Of a DNA stretch of 19,228 nt, positions 7,140 to 13,411 are shown in pieces. Source of the DNA: JAAAPF01 sp964481035 (GTDB lineage: Bacteria; Pseudomonadota; Alphaproteobacteria; Geminicoccales; Geminicoccaceae). Position 1 is the first letter of the stretch. The number at the start of each line of letters is the position of its first letter. The stretch covers positions 1-19,228 of the forward strand of contig CAYZSE010000060.1 in NCBI GenBank assembly GCA_964481035.1. The letters run 5' to 3'. Below the pieces are notes generated by a model. The model searched no databases. It saw only the letters and a program-made list of their open reading frames with translations, and was not told where the DNA came from. The translations under genes were made by a program, and so were the position numbers.

Positions 7140-7676
7140 ATGTCACGTATCGGCAAGCATCCCATCGCGGTCCCGGCCGGCGTCGAGGTCACGCTCGACC
7201 ATCAGGCCGTGACCGTGAAGGGCAAACTGGGGCAGCTCCGTGAGCAGCTGCCGGACGAAGTTGACGTCGCATTAGACGACGGCGCGGTCAAGGTCAGCCC
7301 GCGAGATCCGGAGGATCAGCGTTCGCGGGCGATGTGGGGCTTGGCCCGCACGCTCGTGGCGAACATGGTCGAGGGCGTGAGCAACGGCTTCACGCGCAAG
7401 CTGGAGATCGCGGGCGTCGGCTACCGCGCGAGCGTCGACGGCAAGATCTTGAACCTGCAGCTCGGCTTCAGCCACGACATCAAGGTCGCGATCCCGCCGG
7501 ACATCGAGATCAAGGCGGAGAGCCCGACGGCTCTCACGATCTCGGGCGCGAGCAAGCAGCGTGTCGGCCAGCTCGCGGCCGAGATCCGCGGCTTCCGGCC
7601 GCCCGAGCCCTACAAGGGCAAGGGCGTCCGTCATGCGGGTGAGCACATTCTGCGCAAGGAAGGTAAGAAGAAGTAA
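7140..7676 (+). CDS. rplF: 50S ribosomal protein L6
   Basis: L6 (178 aa) lies near the factor-binding site and contacts the sarcin-ricin loop region. It shows SRIGKHPIAVPAGVEV at the start, two repeated L6 folds, and the C-terminal GFRPPEPYKGKGVRHAGEHILRKEGKKK. A TTG two codons upstream (7134) is possible but would overlap the rpsH stop; the ATG at 7140 gives the conserved N-terminus and lies 2 nt after that stop. The stop overlaps rplR (TAATG). Confidence 0.97.
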   Translation: MSRIGKHPIAVPAGVEVTLDHQAVTVKGKLGQLREQLPDEVDVALDDGAVKVSPRDPEDQRSRAMWGLARTLVANMVEGVSNGFTRKLEIAGVGYRASVDGKILNLQLGFSHDIKVAIPPDIEIKAESPTALTISGASKQRVGQLAAEIRGFRPPEPYKGKGVRHAGEHILRKEGKKK

Positions 7677-8038
7677 TGGTCGCGGCCAAGGAACGATTTG
7701 CACGGCGGCGCGCCCGCACGCGGTTCGCGGTGCGCCAGCGTGGAGCGGGACGGCCGCGGCTGTCGGTCTTCCGCTCGAACAAGTACATCTACGCGCAGGT
7801 CATCGACGACGCGACGGGGCGGACGCTGGCCGCGGCGTCCTCGCTCGAGGCGACGGTGAAGTCCGAGCTCGCCTCGACCAGCGATCGGGCCGCGGCCAAG
7901 CGGGTCGGGCAGATCGTTGCCGAGCGCGCCAAGTCGGCGGGCGTCGCCAACGTGGTCTTCGATCGCGGCGGCTATCGCTACCACGGGCGGGTGCAGGCGC
8001 TGGCCGAGGGCGCCCGCGGCGCGGGCCTCGAACTCTAG
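7676..8038 (+). CDS. rplR: 50S ribosomal protein L18
   Basis: L18 (120 aa) binds 5S rRNA together with L5 and brings it into the central protuberance. The basic N-terminal part with RRARTRFAVRQ, then RPRLSVFRSNKYIYAQVIDDATGRTLAAASS, and the C-terminal VVFDRGGYRYHGRVQALAEGAR GLEL-type ending are typical. The ATG overlaps the rplF TAA by one base (TAATG); GGAAGG in the tail of rplF acts as SD. Confidence 0.98.
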   Translation: MVAAKERFARRRARTRFAVRQRGAGRPRLSVFRSNKYIYAQVIDDATGRTLAAASSLEATVKSELASTSDRAAAKRVGQIVAERAKSAGVANVVFDRGGYRYHGRVQALAEGARGAGLEL

Positions 8039-8052
8039 GAACGGAGCAGGTC

Positions 8053-8610
8053 ATGGCACGAGGACGTTCCGAAGATCGCGGCGAGCGCGAGCGCGGCGAC
8101 GAGCTGGTCGACAAGCTCGTGACGATCAACCGGGTGGCCAAGGTCGTGAAGGGCGGCCGGCGGTTCGGCTTCTCGGCGCTCGTCGTCGTGGGCGATCAGA
8201 AGGGCCGCGTCGGCTACGGCACGGGCAAGGCGCGCGAGGTCCCCGAGGCGGTGCGCAAGGCGACCGAGCAGGCGAAGCGGGCCATGGTCCGGGTTCCGCT
8301 CATGCAGGGCCGAACGCTCCATCACGACGCCAAGGGGCATTTCGGCGCCGGCCGGGTGCTGCTGCGCAGCGCGCCCGCGGGCACCGGCGTGATCGCCGGC
8401 GGGCCGATGCGGGCCGTGCTGGAAGCGCTCGGCGTGCAGGACGTCGTCGCCAAGTCGCTCGGCACCTCGAACCCGCACAACATGATCAAGGCTACCTTTG
8501 CGGCGCTCAACGGCGTCAACTCGCCGAAATCGGTGGCGTCCAAGCGCGGCCTCAAGGTGGCGGACATCACGCGGCGGCGCGACGGCGGCGCCGAGGCGGC
8601 GGCGGGCTGA
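8053..8610 (+). CDS. rpsE: 30S ribosomal protein S5
   Basis: S5 (185 aa) lines the mRNA entry site with S3 and S4 and affects decoding fidelity. The dsRBD-like N-terminal domain contains LVTINRVAKVVKGGRRFGFSALVVVGD (about 22-48), with the loop where spectinomycin-resistance changes map in other bacteria (VVKGGRR), here of normal sequence. SAPAGTGVIAGGPMRAVLEALGVQDVVAKSLGTSNPHN (about 110-147) is the second hallmark. The frame is open 164 codons upstream through rplR; the conserved start and the GGAGCAGG SD at 8043-8050 place it at ATG 8053. Confidence 0.97.
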   Translation: MARGRSEDRGERERGDELVDKLVTINRVAKVVKGGRRFGFSALVVVGDQKGRVGYGTGKAREVPEAVRKATEQAKRAMVRVPLMQGRTLHHDAKGHFGAGRVLLRSAPAGTGVIAGGPMRAVLEALGVQDVVAKSLGTSNPHNMIKATFAALNGVNSPKSVASKRGLKVADITRRRDGGAEAAAG

Positions 8611-8615
8611 GCGGG

Positions 8616-8816
8616 ATGGCCGACAAGTATCTCAAGATCACCCAGACCCGCAGCGCTGCCGGCCGGCTCGCCAAGCAGCGGGAGAGCCTCGTCGGTCTGG
8701 GGCTGAACAAGATCCGCCGGACCAAAGTCTGGCGCGACACGCCCGAGGTGCGGGGCCGTATCCGGGTCGTGCAACATCTGGTCACGGTCGTCGAGCTCGA
8801 CGGCCCGGAGGGCTGA
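8616..8816 (+). CDS. rpmD: 50S ribosomal protein L30
   Basis: L30 (66 aa) is a small peripheral protein of the large subunit, present in many but not all bacteria. The pattern LKITQTRSAAGRLAKQRESLVGLGLNKIRRTKVWRDTPEVRGRI followed by HLVTVVEL matches the family. The frame remains open for more than 200 codons upstream inside rpsE, but ATG 8616, 5 nt after the rpsE stop, gives the usual length. GAGCGGG just upstream is a weak SD, so coupling to rpsE is probable. Confidence 0.97.
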   Translation: MADKYLKITQTRSAAGRLAKQRESLVGLGLNKIRRTKVWRDTPEVRGRIRVVQHLVTVVELDGPEG

Positions 8817-8819
8817 GAG

Positions 8820-9326
8820 ATGCGCTTGAACGAGCTCCGCGACAACGACGGCGCCCGCAAGCCGAAAAAACGGCTTGGGCGCGGCATCGGCTCGGGCCTC
8901 GGCAAGACGTCGGGCAAGGGGCACAAGGGGCAGAAGGCGCGTTCCGGCGGCGCTGCCGCGATCTTCGAGGGTGGGCAGATGCCGATCTATCGGCGCCTGC
9001 CCAAGCGAGGCTTCAAGAACACGCTGTTCAAGACCGAATACCAGCTCGTCAACCTCGATCGCCTGCAGCAGGCGGCGGAGAAGGGCAAGCTTGCGGCGGG
9101 CGCCGTTTTGGATGCCGAGGCGTTGGCCACGGCCGGACTCGTGCGCTCGGCCAAGGCGCCGGTCAAGCTCCTGGCCCGGGGCGAACTCAAGGCGGCCTTG
9201 AGCCTCGATGTCGCCAAGGCCTCGCCCAAGGCGGTGGCCGCGATCGAGGCGGCTGGCGGCAAGGTGACCGTACGCGAGGTTGCGACCGGCGGGGACGAGG
9301 GCGTAGAGACGGCGTCGGTGGAGTGA
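8820..9326 (+). CDS. rplO: 50S ribosomal protein L15
   Basis: L15 (168 aa) is a late-assembly protein with a long N-terminal extension threading through 23S rRNA. MRLNELRDNDGARKPKKRLGRGIGSGLGKTSGKGHKGQKARSG at the start and GGQMPIYRRLPKRGFKN (about 54-70) identify it. The C-terminal globular domain ends with an acidic tail that is somewhat longer than in E. coli (144 aa). GGAGGG in the end of rpmD is its SD, 3 nt separating stop and start. Its final codon and stop are part of a 15-bp tandem duplication (see the repeat at 9321-9350). Confidence 0.97.
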   Translation: MRLNELRDNDGARKPKKRLGRGIGSGLGKTSGKGHKGQKARSGGAAAIFEGGQMPIYRRLPKRGFKNTLFKTEYQLVNLDRLQQAAEKGKLAAGAVLDAEALATAGLVRSAKAPVKLLARGELKAALSLDVAKASPKAVAAIEAAGGKVTVREVATGGDEGVETASVE

Positions 9327-9350
9327 TCCCGGCCCGAGTGATCTTGGCCC
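9321..9350 (+). repeat. 15-bp tandem duplication across the rplO stop codon
   Basis: GAGTGATCCCGGCCC (9321-9335) is followed directly by GAGTGATCTTGGCCC (9336-9350): 13 of 15 bases match. The first copy holds the last sense codon and TGA stop of rplO; because the unit is 15 nt, the second copy repeats the TGA in frame five codons later. It accounts for more than half of the 52-nt rplO-secY gap. It looks like a local slippage or unequal-exchange product that has begun to diverge; no function is evident. Confidence 0.8.
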
Positions 9351-9378
9351 GGGGCGGTCGCCCGAAGCGGAGAGCGTG

Positions 9379-10722
9379 ATGGCATCGGTAGCCGACCAGC
9401 TCGCAGCCAACGTCAACTGGCGTGCCTTCGCGCGGGCCACCGAGCTCAAGCAGCGCATCCTGTTCGCGCTCGGCTGCCTCGTCGTCTACCGGCTCGGAAC
9501 GTTCATTCCGCTGCCCGGCATCGACGGCGAGGTGATGGCCGAGATCTTCGCCCAGCAAGCCGGCGGCATCATGGGCATGTTCAACATGTTCGCCGGCGGC
9601 GCGCTCGAGCGCATGTCGATCTTTGCCTTGGGTATCCTTCCCTATATCTCGGCCGCGATCATCATGCAGTTGATGACCGCGGTCTCCCCGACGCTCGAGG
9701 CGCTCAAGAAGGAGGGCGAGAGCGGCCGCCGCACGATCAACCAGTACACGCGTTACCTGACCGTCGCGCTCGCGGCGTTCCAGGCCTACGGGTTGTCGGT
9801 CGGCCTCGAGGCGATGAGCGGACCGTCCGGCGCGGCGGTCGGCGACCCCGGCTGGTTCTTTCGCGCGAGCACCGTCATCACCATCGTCGGCGGCACGCTG
9901 TTCTTGATGTGGCTCGGTGAGCAGATCACCGCGCGCGGCATCGGCAACGGCATCTCGCTGATCATCTTCACCGGCATCATCGCCACTTTGCCGAGCGCGC
10001 TGGTGAGCACCCTGGAGCTGGGGCGCACCGGGGCGCTGTCGCCGCTGTTCATCGCCTTTCTCTTCATCATGCTCGTCGCCGTGATCACCTTCGTCGTGTT
10101 CATGGAGCGAGCGCAGCGCCGGGTGCTGGTGCAGTATCCCAAGCAGCAGCGCGGCAATCGCATGTTCGGCGGCGAGACCTCGCACCTGCCGCTCAAGCTG
10201 AACACCTCCGGTGTCATTCCCGCGATCTTCGCGAGCTCGCTCCTGCTTTTGCCCGCGACGCTGGCGTCGTTCACCGGCGGGCAAGGTCCGGGGTGGCTTG
10301 CGACCGTCAGCGCCTTGCTCGGACGCGGGGCGCCGCTCTTCATCTTGATCTACGCATCATTGATCATCTTTTTTGCCTTCTTCTACACCTCCATCGTCTT
10401 CAACCCTCAGGAGACGGCAGACAACTTGAAGAAGCATGGCGGGTTTATCCCCGGCTACCGGCCGGGACAGCGGACCGCCGACTATCTCGACTACCTGTTG
10501 ACGCGGCTGACGACGGTCGGCGCCCTTTATCTTGCCGCGGTGTGCGTCCTGCCGGAGATTCTCATCTCGCAATATGCGGTGCCCTTCTACTTCGGCGGCA
10601 CGAGCGTGCTCATCGTGGTGTCCGTCACGATGGACACCGTCGCGCAAATTCAATCGCATCTGATCGCCCATCAGTACGAAGGTCTCATCAAGAAATCGAA
10701 GCTCAGGGGGCGCCGCTCGTGA
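9379..10722 (+). CDS. secY: Preprotein translocase subunit SecY
   Basis: SecY (447 aa) is the channel subunit of the SecYEG translocon in the inner membrane, through which signal-peptide-bearing and membrane proteins pass. Ten hydrophobic segments can be read; the first begins near residue 27 (ILFALGCLVVYRLGTFIPLPGID). The two SecY signature regions are present: GALERMSIFALGILPYISAAI (about 74-94) and the stretch around TTRG-equivalent AITARGIGNGISLIIFTGI. The cytosolic loop SHLPLKLNTSGVIPAIFASS and GGFIPGYRPGQRTADYL are also conserved. ATG 9379 follows GGAGAG (9369-9374); an adjoining GTG at 9376 would be too close to it. The stop overlaps adk (GTGA). Confidence 0.98.
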   Translation: MASVADQLAANVNWRAFARATELKQRILFALGCLVVYRLGTFIPLPGIDGEVMAEIFAQQAGGIMGMFNMFAGGALERMSIFALGILPYISAAIIMQLMTAVSPTLEALKKEGESGRRTINQYTRYLTVALAAFQAYGLSVGLEAMSGPSGAAVGDPGWFFRASTVITIVGGTLFLMWLGEQITARGIGNGISLIIFTGIIATLPSALVSTLELGRTGALSPLFIAFLFIMLVAVITFVVFMERAQRRVLVQYPKQQRGNRMFGGETSHLPLKLNTSGVIPAIFASSLLLLPATLASFTGGQGPGWLATVSALLGRGAPLFILIYASLIIFFAFFYTSIVFNPQETADNLKKHGGFIPGYRPGQRTADYLDYLLTRLTTVGALYLAAVCVLPEILISQYAVPFYFGGTSVLIVVSVTMDTVAQIQSHLIAHQYEGLIKKSKLRGRRS

Positions 10723-11285
10723 ACATCATCCTGTTTGGCCCGCCCGGCGCGGGCAAGGGCACGCAGGCCGAGATCTTGCAGCGCGATCTGGCGATCCCGC
10801 ACCTGTCGACCGGCGACATGCTGCGTGCGGCGGTGGCCGCGCAAACCGAGATCGGGCGCCAGGCCAAGTCGGTCATGGCGGCCGGCAAGCTCGTGCCCGA
10901 CGAGGTGATCTGCGGCGTGGTCGCCGAGCGGATCGACGAGCCGGACTGCGCCAACGGTTTCATCCTCGACGGTTTTCCGAGAACGCTCGCGCAGGCCGAG
11001 GCGCTCGACGCGCTGCTGGCGGCCAAGGGCAAGAAGATCGACGCCGTCATCGAGGTCCGCGTTCCGGACGAGGTGCTGGTCGGGCGGATCGAGACCCGCG
11101 CGGCGCAAACGGGCGGTGCCCGGGCCGACGACAATACGCAGACGTTGAAGCAGCGCCTGGTGGTCTATCACGAACAGACCGCGCCCGTGCTGCCCTTCTA
11201 CGAGAGGGCGGGGGTGCTGCACGTGGTCGACGGCGACCGCCCGATCGACGAGGTCACCGCGGCGATCGAGCGGCGCTTGCGCTGA
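10719..11285 (+). CDS. adk: Adenylate kinase (short-LID type)
   Basis: Adenylate kinase (188 aa) interconverts ATP + AMP and 2 ADP in the cytoplasm. The P-loop GPPGAGKGT is at 7-15, the AMP-site STGDMLR at 30-36, DGFPRT at 84-89, and the arginines around 123-146 border the lid. The LID region (about 123-140, with RADDN) is short and has no zinc-binding cysteines, typical of alphaproteobacterial enzymes and shorter than the 214-residue E. coli form. The start is GTG at 10719, overlapping the secY TGA as GTGA, with AGGGGG at 10705-10710 as SD; it is the only start giving the conserved MNIILFGPPG N-terminus. Confidence 0.97.
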   Translation: MNIILFGPPGAGKGTQAEILQRDLAIPHLSTGDMLRAAVAAQTEIGRQAKSVMAAGKLVPDEVICGVVAERIDEPDCANGFILDGFPRTLAQAEALDALLAAKGKKIDAVIEVRVPDEVLVGRIETRAAQTGGARADDNTQTLKQRLVVYHEQTAPVLPFYERAGVLHVVDGDRPIDEVTAAIERRLR

Positions 11286-11307
11286 TCGCCCCTGTTGCGG
11301 GTCGGCG

Positions 11308-11335
11308 TTGACAATGCCGACTTCTTGCTTATTGT
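11308..11335 (+). promoter_or_regulatory. Probable sigma70-type promoter of the alpha operon (rpsM onward)
   Basis: In the 110-nt gap between adk and rpsM there is a perfect -35 hexamer TTGACA (11308-11313), a 16-nt spacer, and TATTGT (11330-11335) with four of six bases of the -10 consensus. The stretch is visibly richer in A and T than its surroundings, which are strongly GC-rich. Transcription would begin around 11341-11344, leaving a leader of about 50 nt before rpsM. It is the best promoter candidate seen in the window, in the largest adk-side gap, where a separate alpha-operon promoter is sensible. Confidence 0.6.
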
Positions 11336-11337
11336 CA
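11309..11337. promoter_or_regulatory. Perfect 7-bp inverted repeat overlapping the rpsM promoter
   Basis: TGACAAT (11309-11315) and ATTGTCA (11331-11337) are exact reverse complements separated by 15 nt, so the arm centres are 22 bp apart, about two helical turns. The left arm covers most of the -35 and the right arm most of the -10 and the bases just after it. The geometry suits a dimeric DNA-binding protein acting at the promoter; alternatively the similarity may be partly forced by the promoter hexamers. No regulator is identified. Confidence 0.4.
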
Positions 11338-11382
11338 CGCCACTCCGCGGCACGGCCGTCGCCTCCGTGGGGTACGCCAACC

Positions 11383-11387
11383 AGGAG
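11383..11387 (+). promoter_or_regulatory. Ribosome binding site deciding the rpsM GTG start
   Basis: AGGAG stands 8 nt before GTG 11396. The alternative TTG at 11390 is only 2 nt from it and so is too close for initiation; the SD spacing therefore supports the GTG, in agreement with the conserved MARIAGVNIP N-terminus. Confidence 0.8.
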
Positions 11388-11395
11388 ATTTGCAA

Positions 11396-11773
11396 GTGGC
11401 GCGGATCGCGGGTGTCAACATCCCGAGCGACAAGCCGGTGGGTATCGCCTTGACGTATATCTACGGCGTCGGTCGCTTCTCGGCGCGCAAGCTTCTGGGC
11501 GAGCTGACGATACCCTGGGAGCGTCGGGTGAACCAGCTGACCGATGCGGATCTGCTGCAGATCCGCGAGAAGATCGACCGCGACCTCAAGGTCGAGGGCG
11601 ATCTTCGCCGCGAAGTCGCGATGAGCATCAAGCGTCTCATGGATCTCGGTTGCTACCGCGGCCTGCGCCATCGCAAGGGACTGCCCGTGCGCGGGCAGCG
11701 GACCCATACCAACGCACGGACCCGCAAGGGGCCGGCCAAGCCCATCGCCGGCAAGAAGAAGGTCGGCAAGTAG
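11396..11773 (+). CDS. rpsM: 30S ribosomal protein S13
   Basis: S13 (125 aa) lies at the top of the 30S head and contacts L5 and tRNA. ARIAGVNIP at the N-terminus, the helix-two-turn-helix region LTYIYGVGRFSARKLL (about 19-34), YRGLRHRKGLPVRGQRTHTNARTRKGP (about 87-113) and a lysine-rich tail are hallmarks. The start is GTG at 11396. The gene opens the alpha operon and is preceded by the only clear promoter candidate of the window. A 31-nt gap separates it from rpsK. Confidence 0.97.
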   Translation: MARIAGVNIPSDKPVGIALTYIYGVGRFSARKLLGELTIPWERRVNQLTDADLLQIREKIDRDLKVEGDLRREVAMSIKRLMDLGCYRGLRHRKGLPVRGQRTHTNARTRKGPAKPIAGKKKVGK

Positions 11774-11804
11774 GCCGCCGCCAAGACATATCGGATAGGA
11801 ACGG

Positions 11805-12197
11805 ATGGCCAAGCCCGAGCAAACGCGCCTGCGTCGCCGCGAGCGCAAGAACATCACCTCCGGCGTCGCGCACGTCGTCGCGACCTTCAACAACACGATG
11901 ATCACGATCACCGACGCGCAGGGCAACGCCATCGCCTGGTCGTCGGCCGGCGCACAGGGTTTCAAAGGGTCGCGCAAGTCGACGCCGTTCGCCGCGCAGA
12001 TCGCCGCCGAGAACGCCGGCCGCAAGGCGATGGAGCACGGCATGCAGACCCTCGACGTCAACGTCAAGGGTCCGGGCTCCGGCCGCGAGTCGGCGCTTCG
12101 GGCGTTGCAGGCGGTCGGTTTCCAGGTGACGTCGATTCGCGACGTCACACCCATTCCGCACAACGGCTGTCGCGCCCGCAAGCGGCGTCGCGTTTGA
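11805..12197 (+). CDS. rpsK: 30S ribosomal protein S11
   Basis: S11 (130 aa) forms the platform of the small subunit near the Shine-Dalgarno/anti-SD helix. ITSGVAHVVATFNNTMITITDAQGN (about 17-41), SSAGAQGFKGSRKSTPFAAQIAAE and IRDVTPIPHNGCR are diagnostic. The C-terminus reads NGCRARKRRRV, whereas CRPPK is what is normally seen; prolines at 124-125 are replaced by Ala-Arg. AGGAA about 5 nt before ATG 11805 is the SD. No rpsD follows, consistent with alphaproteobacteria, so S4 feedback on this operon is not expected as in E. coli. Confidence 0.97.
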   Translation: MAKPEQTRLRRRERKNITSGVAHVVATFNNTMITITDAQGNAIAWSSAGAQGFKGSRKSTPFAAQIAAENAGRKAMEHGMQTLDVNVKGPGSGRESALRALQAVGFQVTSIRDVTPIPHNGCRARKRRRV

Positions 12198-12216
12198 GCG
12201 GTGGTGGCGACACCGC
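12198..12216 (+). promoter_or_regulatory. Hairpin directly after the rpsK stop
   Basis: GCGGTG (12198-12203) pairs perfectly with CACCGC (12211-12216) around a 7-nt loop, beginning with the first base after the rpsK stop codon. There is no T-run, so it is not a normal intrinsic terminator. It is the first of two hairpins in the 77-nt rpsK-rpoA gap and may stabilise or delimit mRNA segments. Six-base stems do arise by chance in DNA this GC-rich. Confidence 0.35.
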
Positions 12217-12225
12217 GTCGTCTTC

Positions 12226-12246
12226 GGGCGGCACCCGCCGCCCTTT
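12226..12246 (+). terminator. GC-only hairpin with short T-run before rpoA (attenuator or processing stem)
   Basis: GGGCGGC (12226-12232) pairs with GCCGCCC (12237-12243) around the loop ACCC, and TTT follows (12244-12246). A seven-pair all-GC stem plus three T resembles a weak intrinsic terminator; with only three T and rpoA starting 31 nt later, partial attenuation or a stem protecting RNA ends is more likely than full termination. Confidence 0.4.
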
Positions 12247-12263
12247 CGCAACTTCAGCCGCGT

Positions 12264-12267
12264 GAGG
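12264..12267 (+). promoter_or_regulatory. Ribosome binding site for the rpoA TTG start
   Basis: GAGG ends 7 nt before TTG 12275. The frame has an in-frame TGA at 12263-12265, overlapping this site, so no start further upstream is possible and the TTG is the only codon that yields the conserved RpoA N-terminus. Confidence 0.75.
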
Positions 12268-12274
12268 TTCTCCG

Positions 12275-13291
12275 TTGCTCCAGAAGAATTGGCAGGAGCT
12301 GATCAAGCCCCAGAAGCTCGACGTTCAGCCGGGCCGGCGCCCGGACCGTCAGGCGCGAGTGGTGGTCGAGCCGCTCGAGCGCGGCTTCGGCGTCACGCTC
12401 GGCAACAGCCTGCGGCGCGTGCTGCTTTCCGCGCTCCAGGGCTCGGCGATCACCGCCCTGCAGATCGACGGCGTGCTCCACGAATTCTCGTCGATCGCCG
12501 GCGTGCGCGAGGACGTGACCGATATCGTCCTCAACATCAAGGCGCTGGGGATCAAGCTGCACGGCGAGCACGCCCGGCGCATGAGCCTCAAGGCCGAGGG
12601 ACCCTGCGTGGTGACGGCGAGCATGATCGAGGCGAGCCACGACGTCGAGATCATGGATCCCGACCATGTCATCTGCCACGTCGACCGTGGTGGCGCGCTG
12701 GCCATGGAGCTCACCGTCTCGAACGGCAAGGGCTACGTGCCGGCGGTGATGCTGAAGAGCGAGGACGCGCCGATCGGCCTGATCGCCGTCGATGCGATCT
12801 ACAGCCCCGTGCGCAAGGTCGCCTACCGGGTGGAGAACGCGCGCGTCGGCCAGCAGACCGACTACGACAAGCTGACGATCGAGCTCGAGACCGACGGCTC
12901 GGTGGCGCCCGACGACGCGCTCGCGCTCGCCGCGCGCATCCTCCAGGACCAGCTCCAGCTGTTCATCAACTTCGAGGAGCCGCGCCCCGAGGGTGCCGGG
13001 GAACGCAAGCCCGACCTGCCGTTCAACCCGCATCTGTTGCGCAAGGTGGACGAGCTGGAACTCTCGGTGCGGTCCGCCAACTGTCTCAAGAACGACAACA
13101 TCGTCTATATCGGCGATCTCGTTCAAAAGACCGAGGCGGAAATGCTGCGCACGCCGAACTTCGGCCGCAAGTCGCTCAACGAGATCAAGGAGGTGTTGAC
13201 CGCGATGGGGCTGCAGCTCGGCATGGAGGTGCAGGGCTGGCCGCCGGACAACATCGAGGACCTCGCCCGCAAGATCGAGGAGCCCTTCTGA
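12275..13291 (+). CDS. rpoA: DNA-directed RNA polymerase subunit alpha
   Basis: RpoA (338 aa) dimerises to seed RNA polymerase assembly and its C-terminal domain contacts UP elements and activators. The N-terminal domain (about 1-235) carries ERGFGVTLGNSLRRVLLSALQGSAIT (35-60) and DYDKLTIELETDGSV (196-210). The C-terminal domain (about 250-325) carries LELSVRSANCLKNDNI, with R266 and N269 matching the DNA-contacting R265 and N268 of E. coli, and FGRKSLNEIKE (296-306). The start is TTG, forced by an in-frame TGA at 12263-12265 and by the next methionine lying beyond residue 100. GC-rich hairpins flank the gene on both sides. Confidence 0.97.
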   Translation: MLQKNWQELIKPQKLDVQPGRRPDRQARVVVEPLERGFGVTLGNSLRRVLLSALQGSAITALQIDGVLHEFSSIAGVREDVTDIVLNIKALGIKLHGEHARRMSLKAEGPCVVTASMIEASHDVEIMDPDHVICHVDRGGALAMELTVSNGKGYVPAVMLKSEDAPIGLIAVDAIYSPVRKVAYRVENARVGQQTDYDKLTIELETDGSVAPDDALALAARILQDQLQLFINFEEPRPEGAGERKPDLPFNPHLLRKVDELELSVRSANCLKNDNIVYIGDLVQKTEAEMLRTPNFGRKSLNEIKEVLTAMGLQLGMEVQGWPPDNIEDLARKIEEPF

Positions 13292-13312
13292 GCGGCCGAT
13301 GGCCATCCCGAC

Positions 13313-13328
13313 GCCGCCCTCGGGCGGC
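13313..13328 (+). promoter_or_regulatory. GC-only hairpin between rpoA and rplQ
   Basis: GCCGCCC (13313-13319) and GGGCGGC (13322-13328) are perfect reverse complements with only TC between, giving a stem closed by a CTCG loop. Outer bases GCGGCCG (13292-13298) and CGGCCGC (13328-13334) could extend the fold. No T-run follows, so termination is not indicated. The arms are the same 7-mers as in the hairpin before rpoA, in the opposite order. Confidence 0.4.
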
Positions 13329-13397
13329 GGCCGCGAGGCGACATGCTCGTCGCCAAGACAGGCCGGCCCTACCTTGGCACGGGGGTCGGCGAGCTCG

Positions 13398-13404
13398 AAA
13401 GGAG
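13398..13404 (+). promoter_or_regulatory. Ribosome binding site deciding the rplQ start
   Basis: AAAGGAG lies 7 nt before ATG 13412 and selects it over the in-frame ATG at 13343, which has no SD and would add 23 residues not known in L17. Confidence 0.85.
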
Positions 13405-13411
13405 CCCTGCC

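Noticed and set aside
7561..8052. Upstream extension of the rpsE frame by 164 codons.
   Set aside because: It lies inside rplF and rplR in another frame; S5 begins at ATG 8053 with a proper SD and normal family length.
8322..9458. Minus-strand frame of 378 codons opposite rpsE, rpmD, rplO and the secY start.
   Set aside because: Same codon-bias shadow; it runs across several conserved genes with no recognisable protein features.
11681..11698. Perfect 7-bp hairpin CTGCCCG-TGCG-CGGGCAG within rpsM.
   Set aside because: It encodes the invariant GLPVRGQ stretch of S13, so the pairing is a by-product of conserved codons.
13343..13411. In-frame ATG 23 codons upstream of the rplQ start.
   Set aside because: The extra residues do not belong to L17, and AAAGGAG points to ATG 13412.
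13292..13411. Possible small gene or promoter in the 120-nt rpoA-rplQ gap.
   Set aside because: No -35/-10 pair and no short frame with an SD of its own was seen; only the hairpin and the rplQ SD can be supported.
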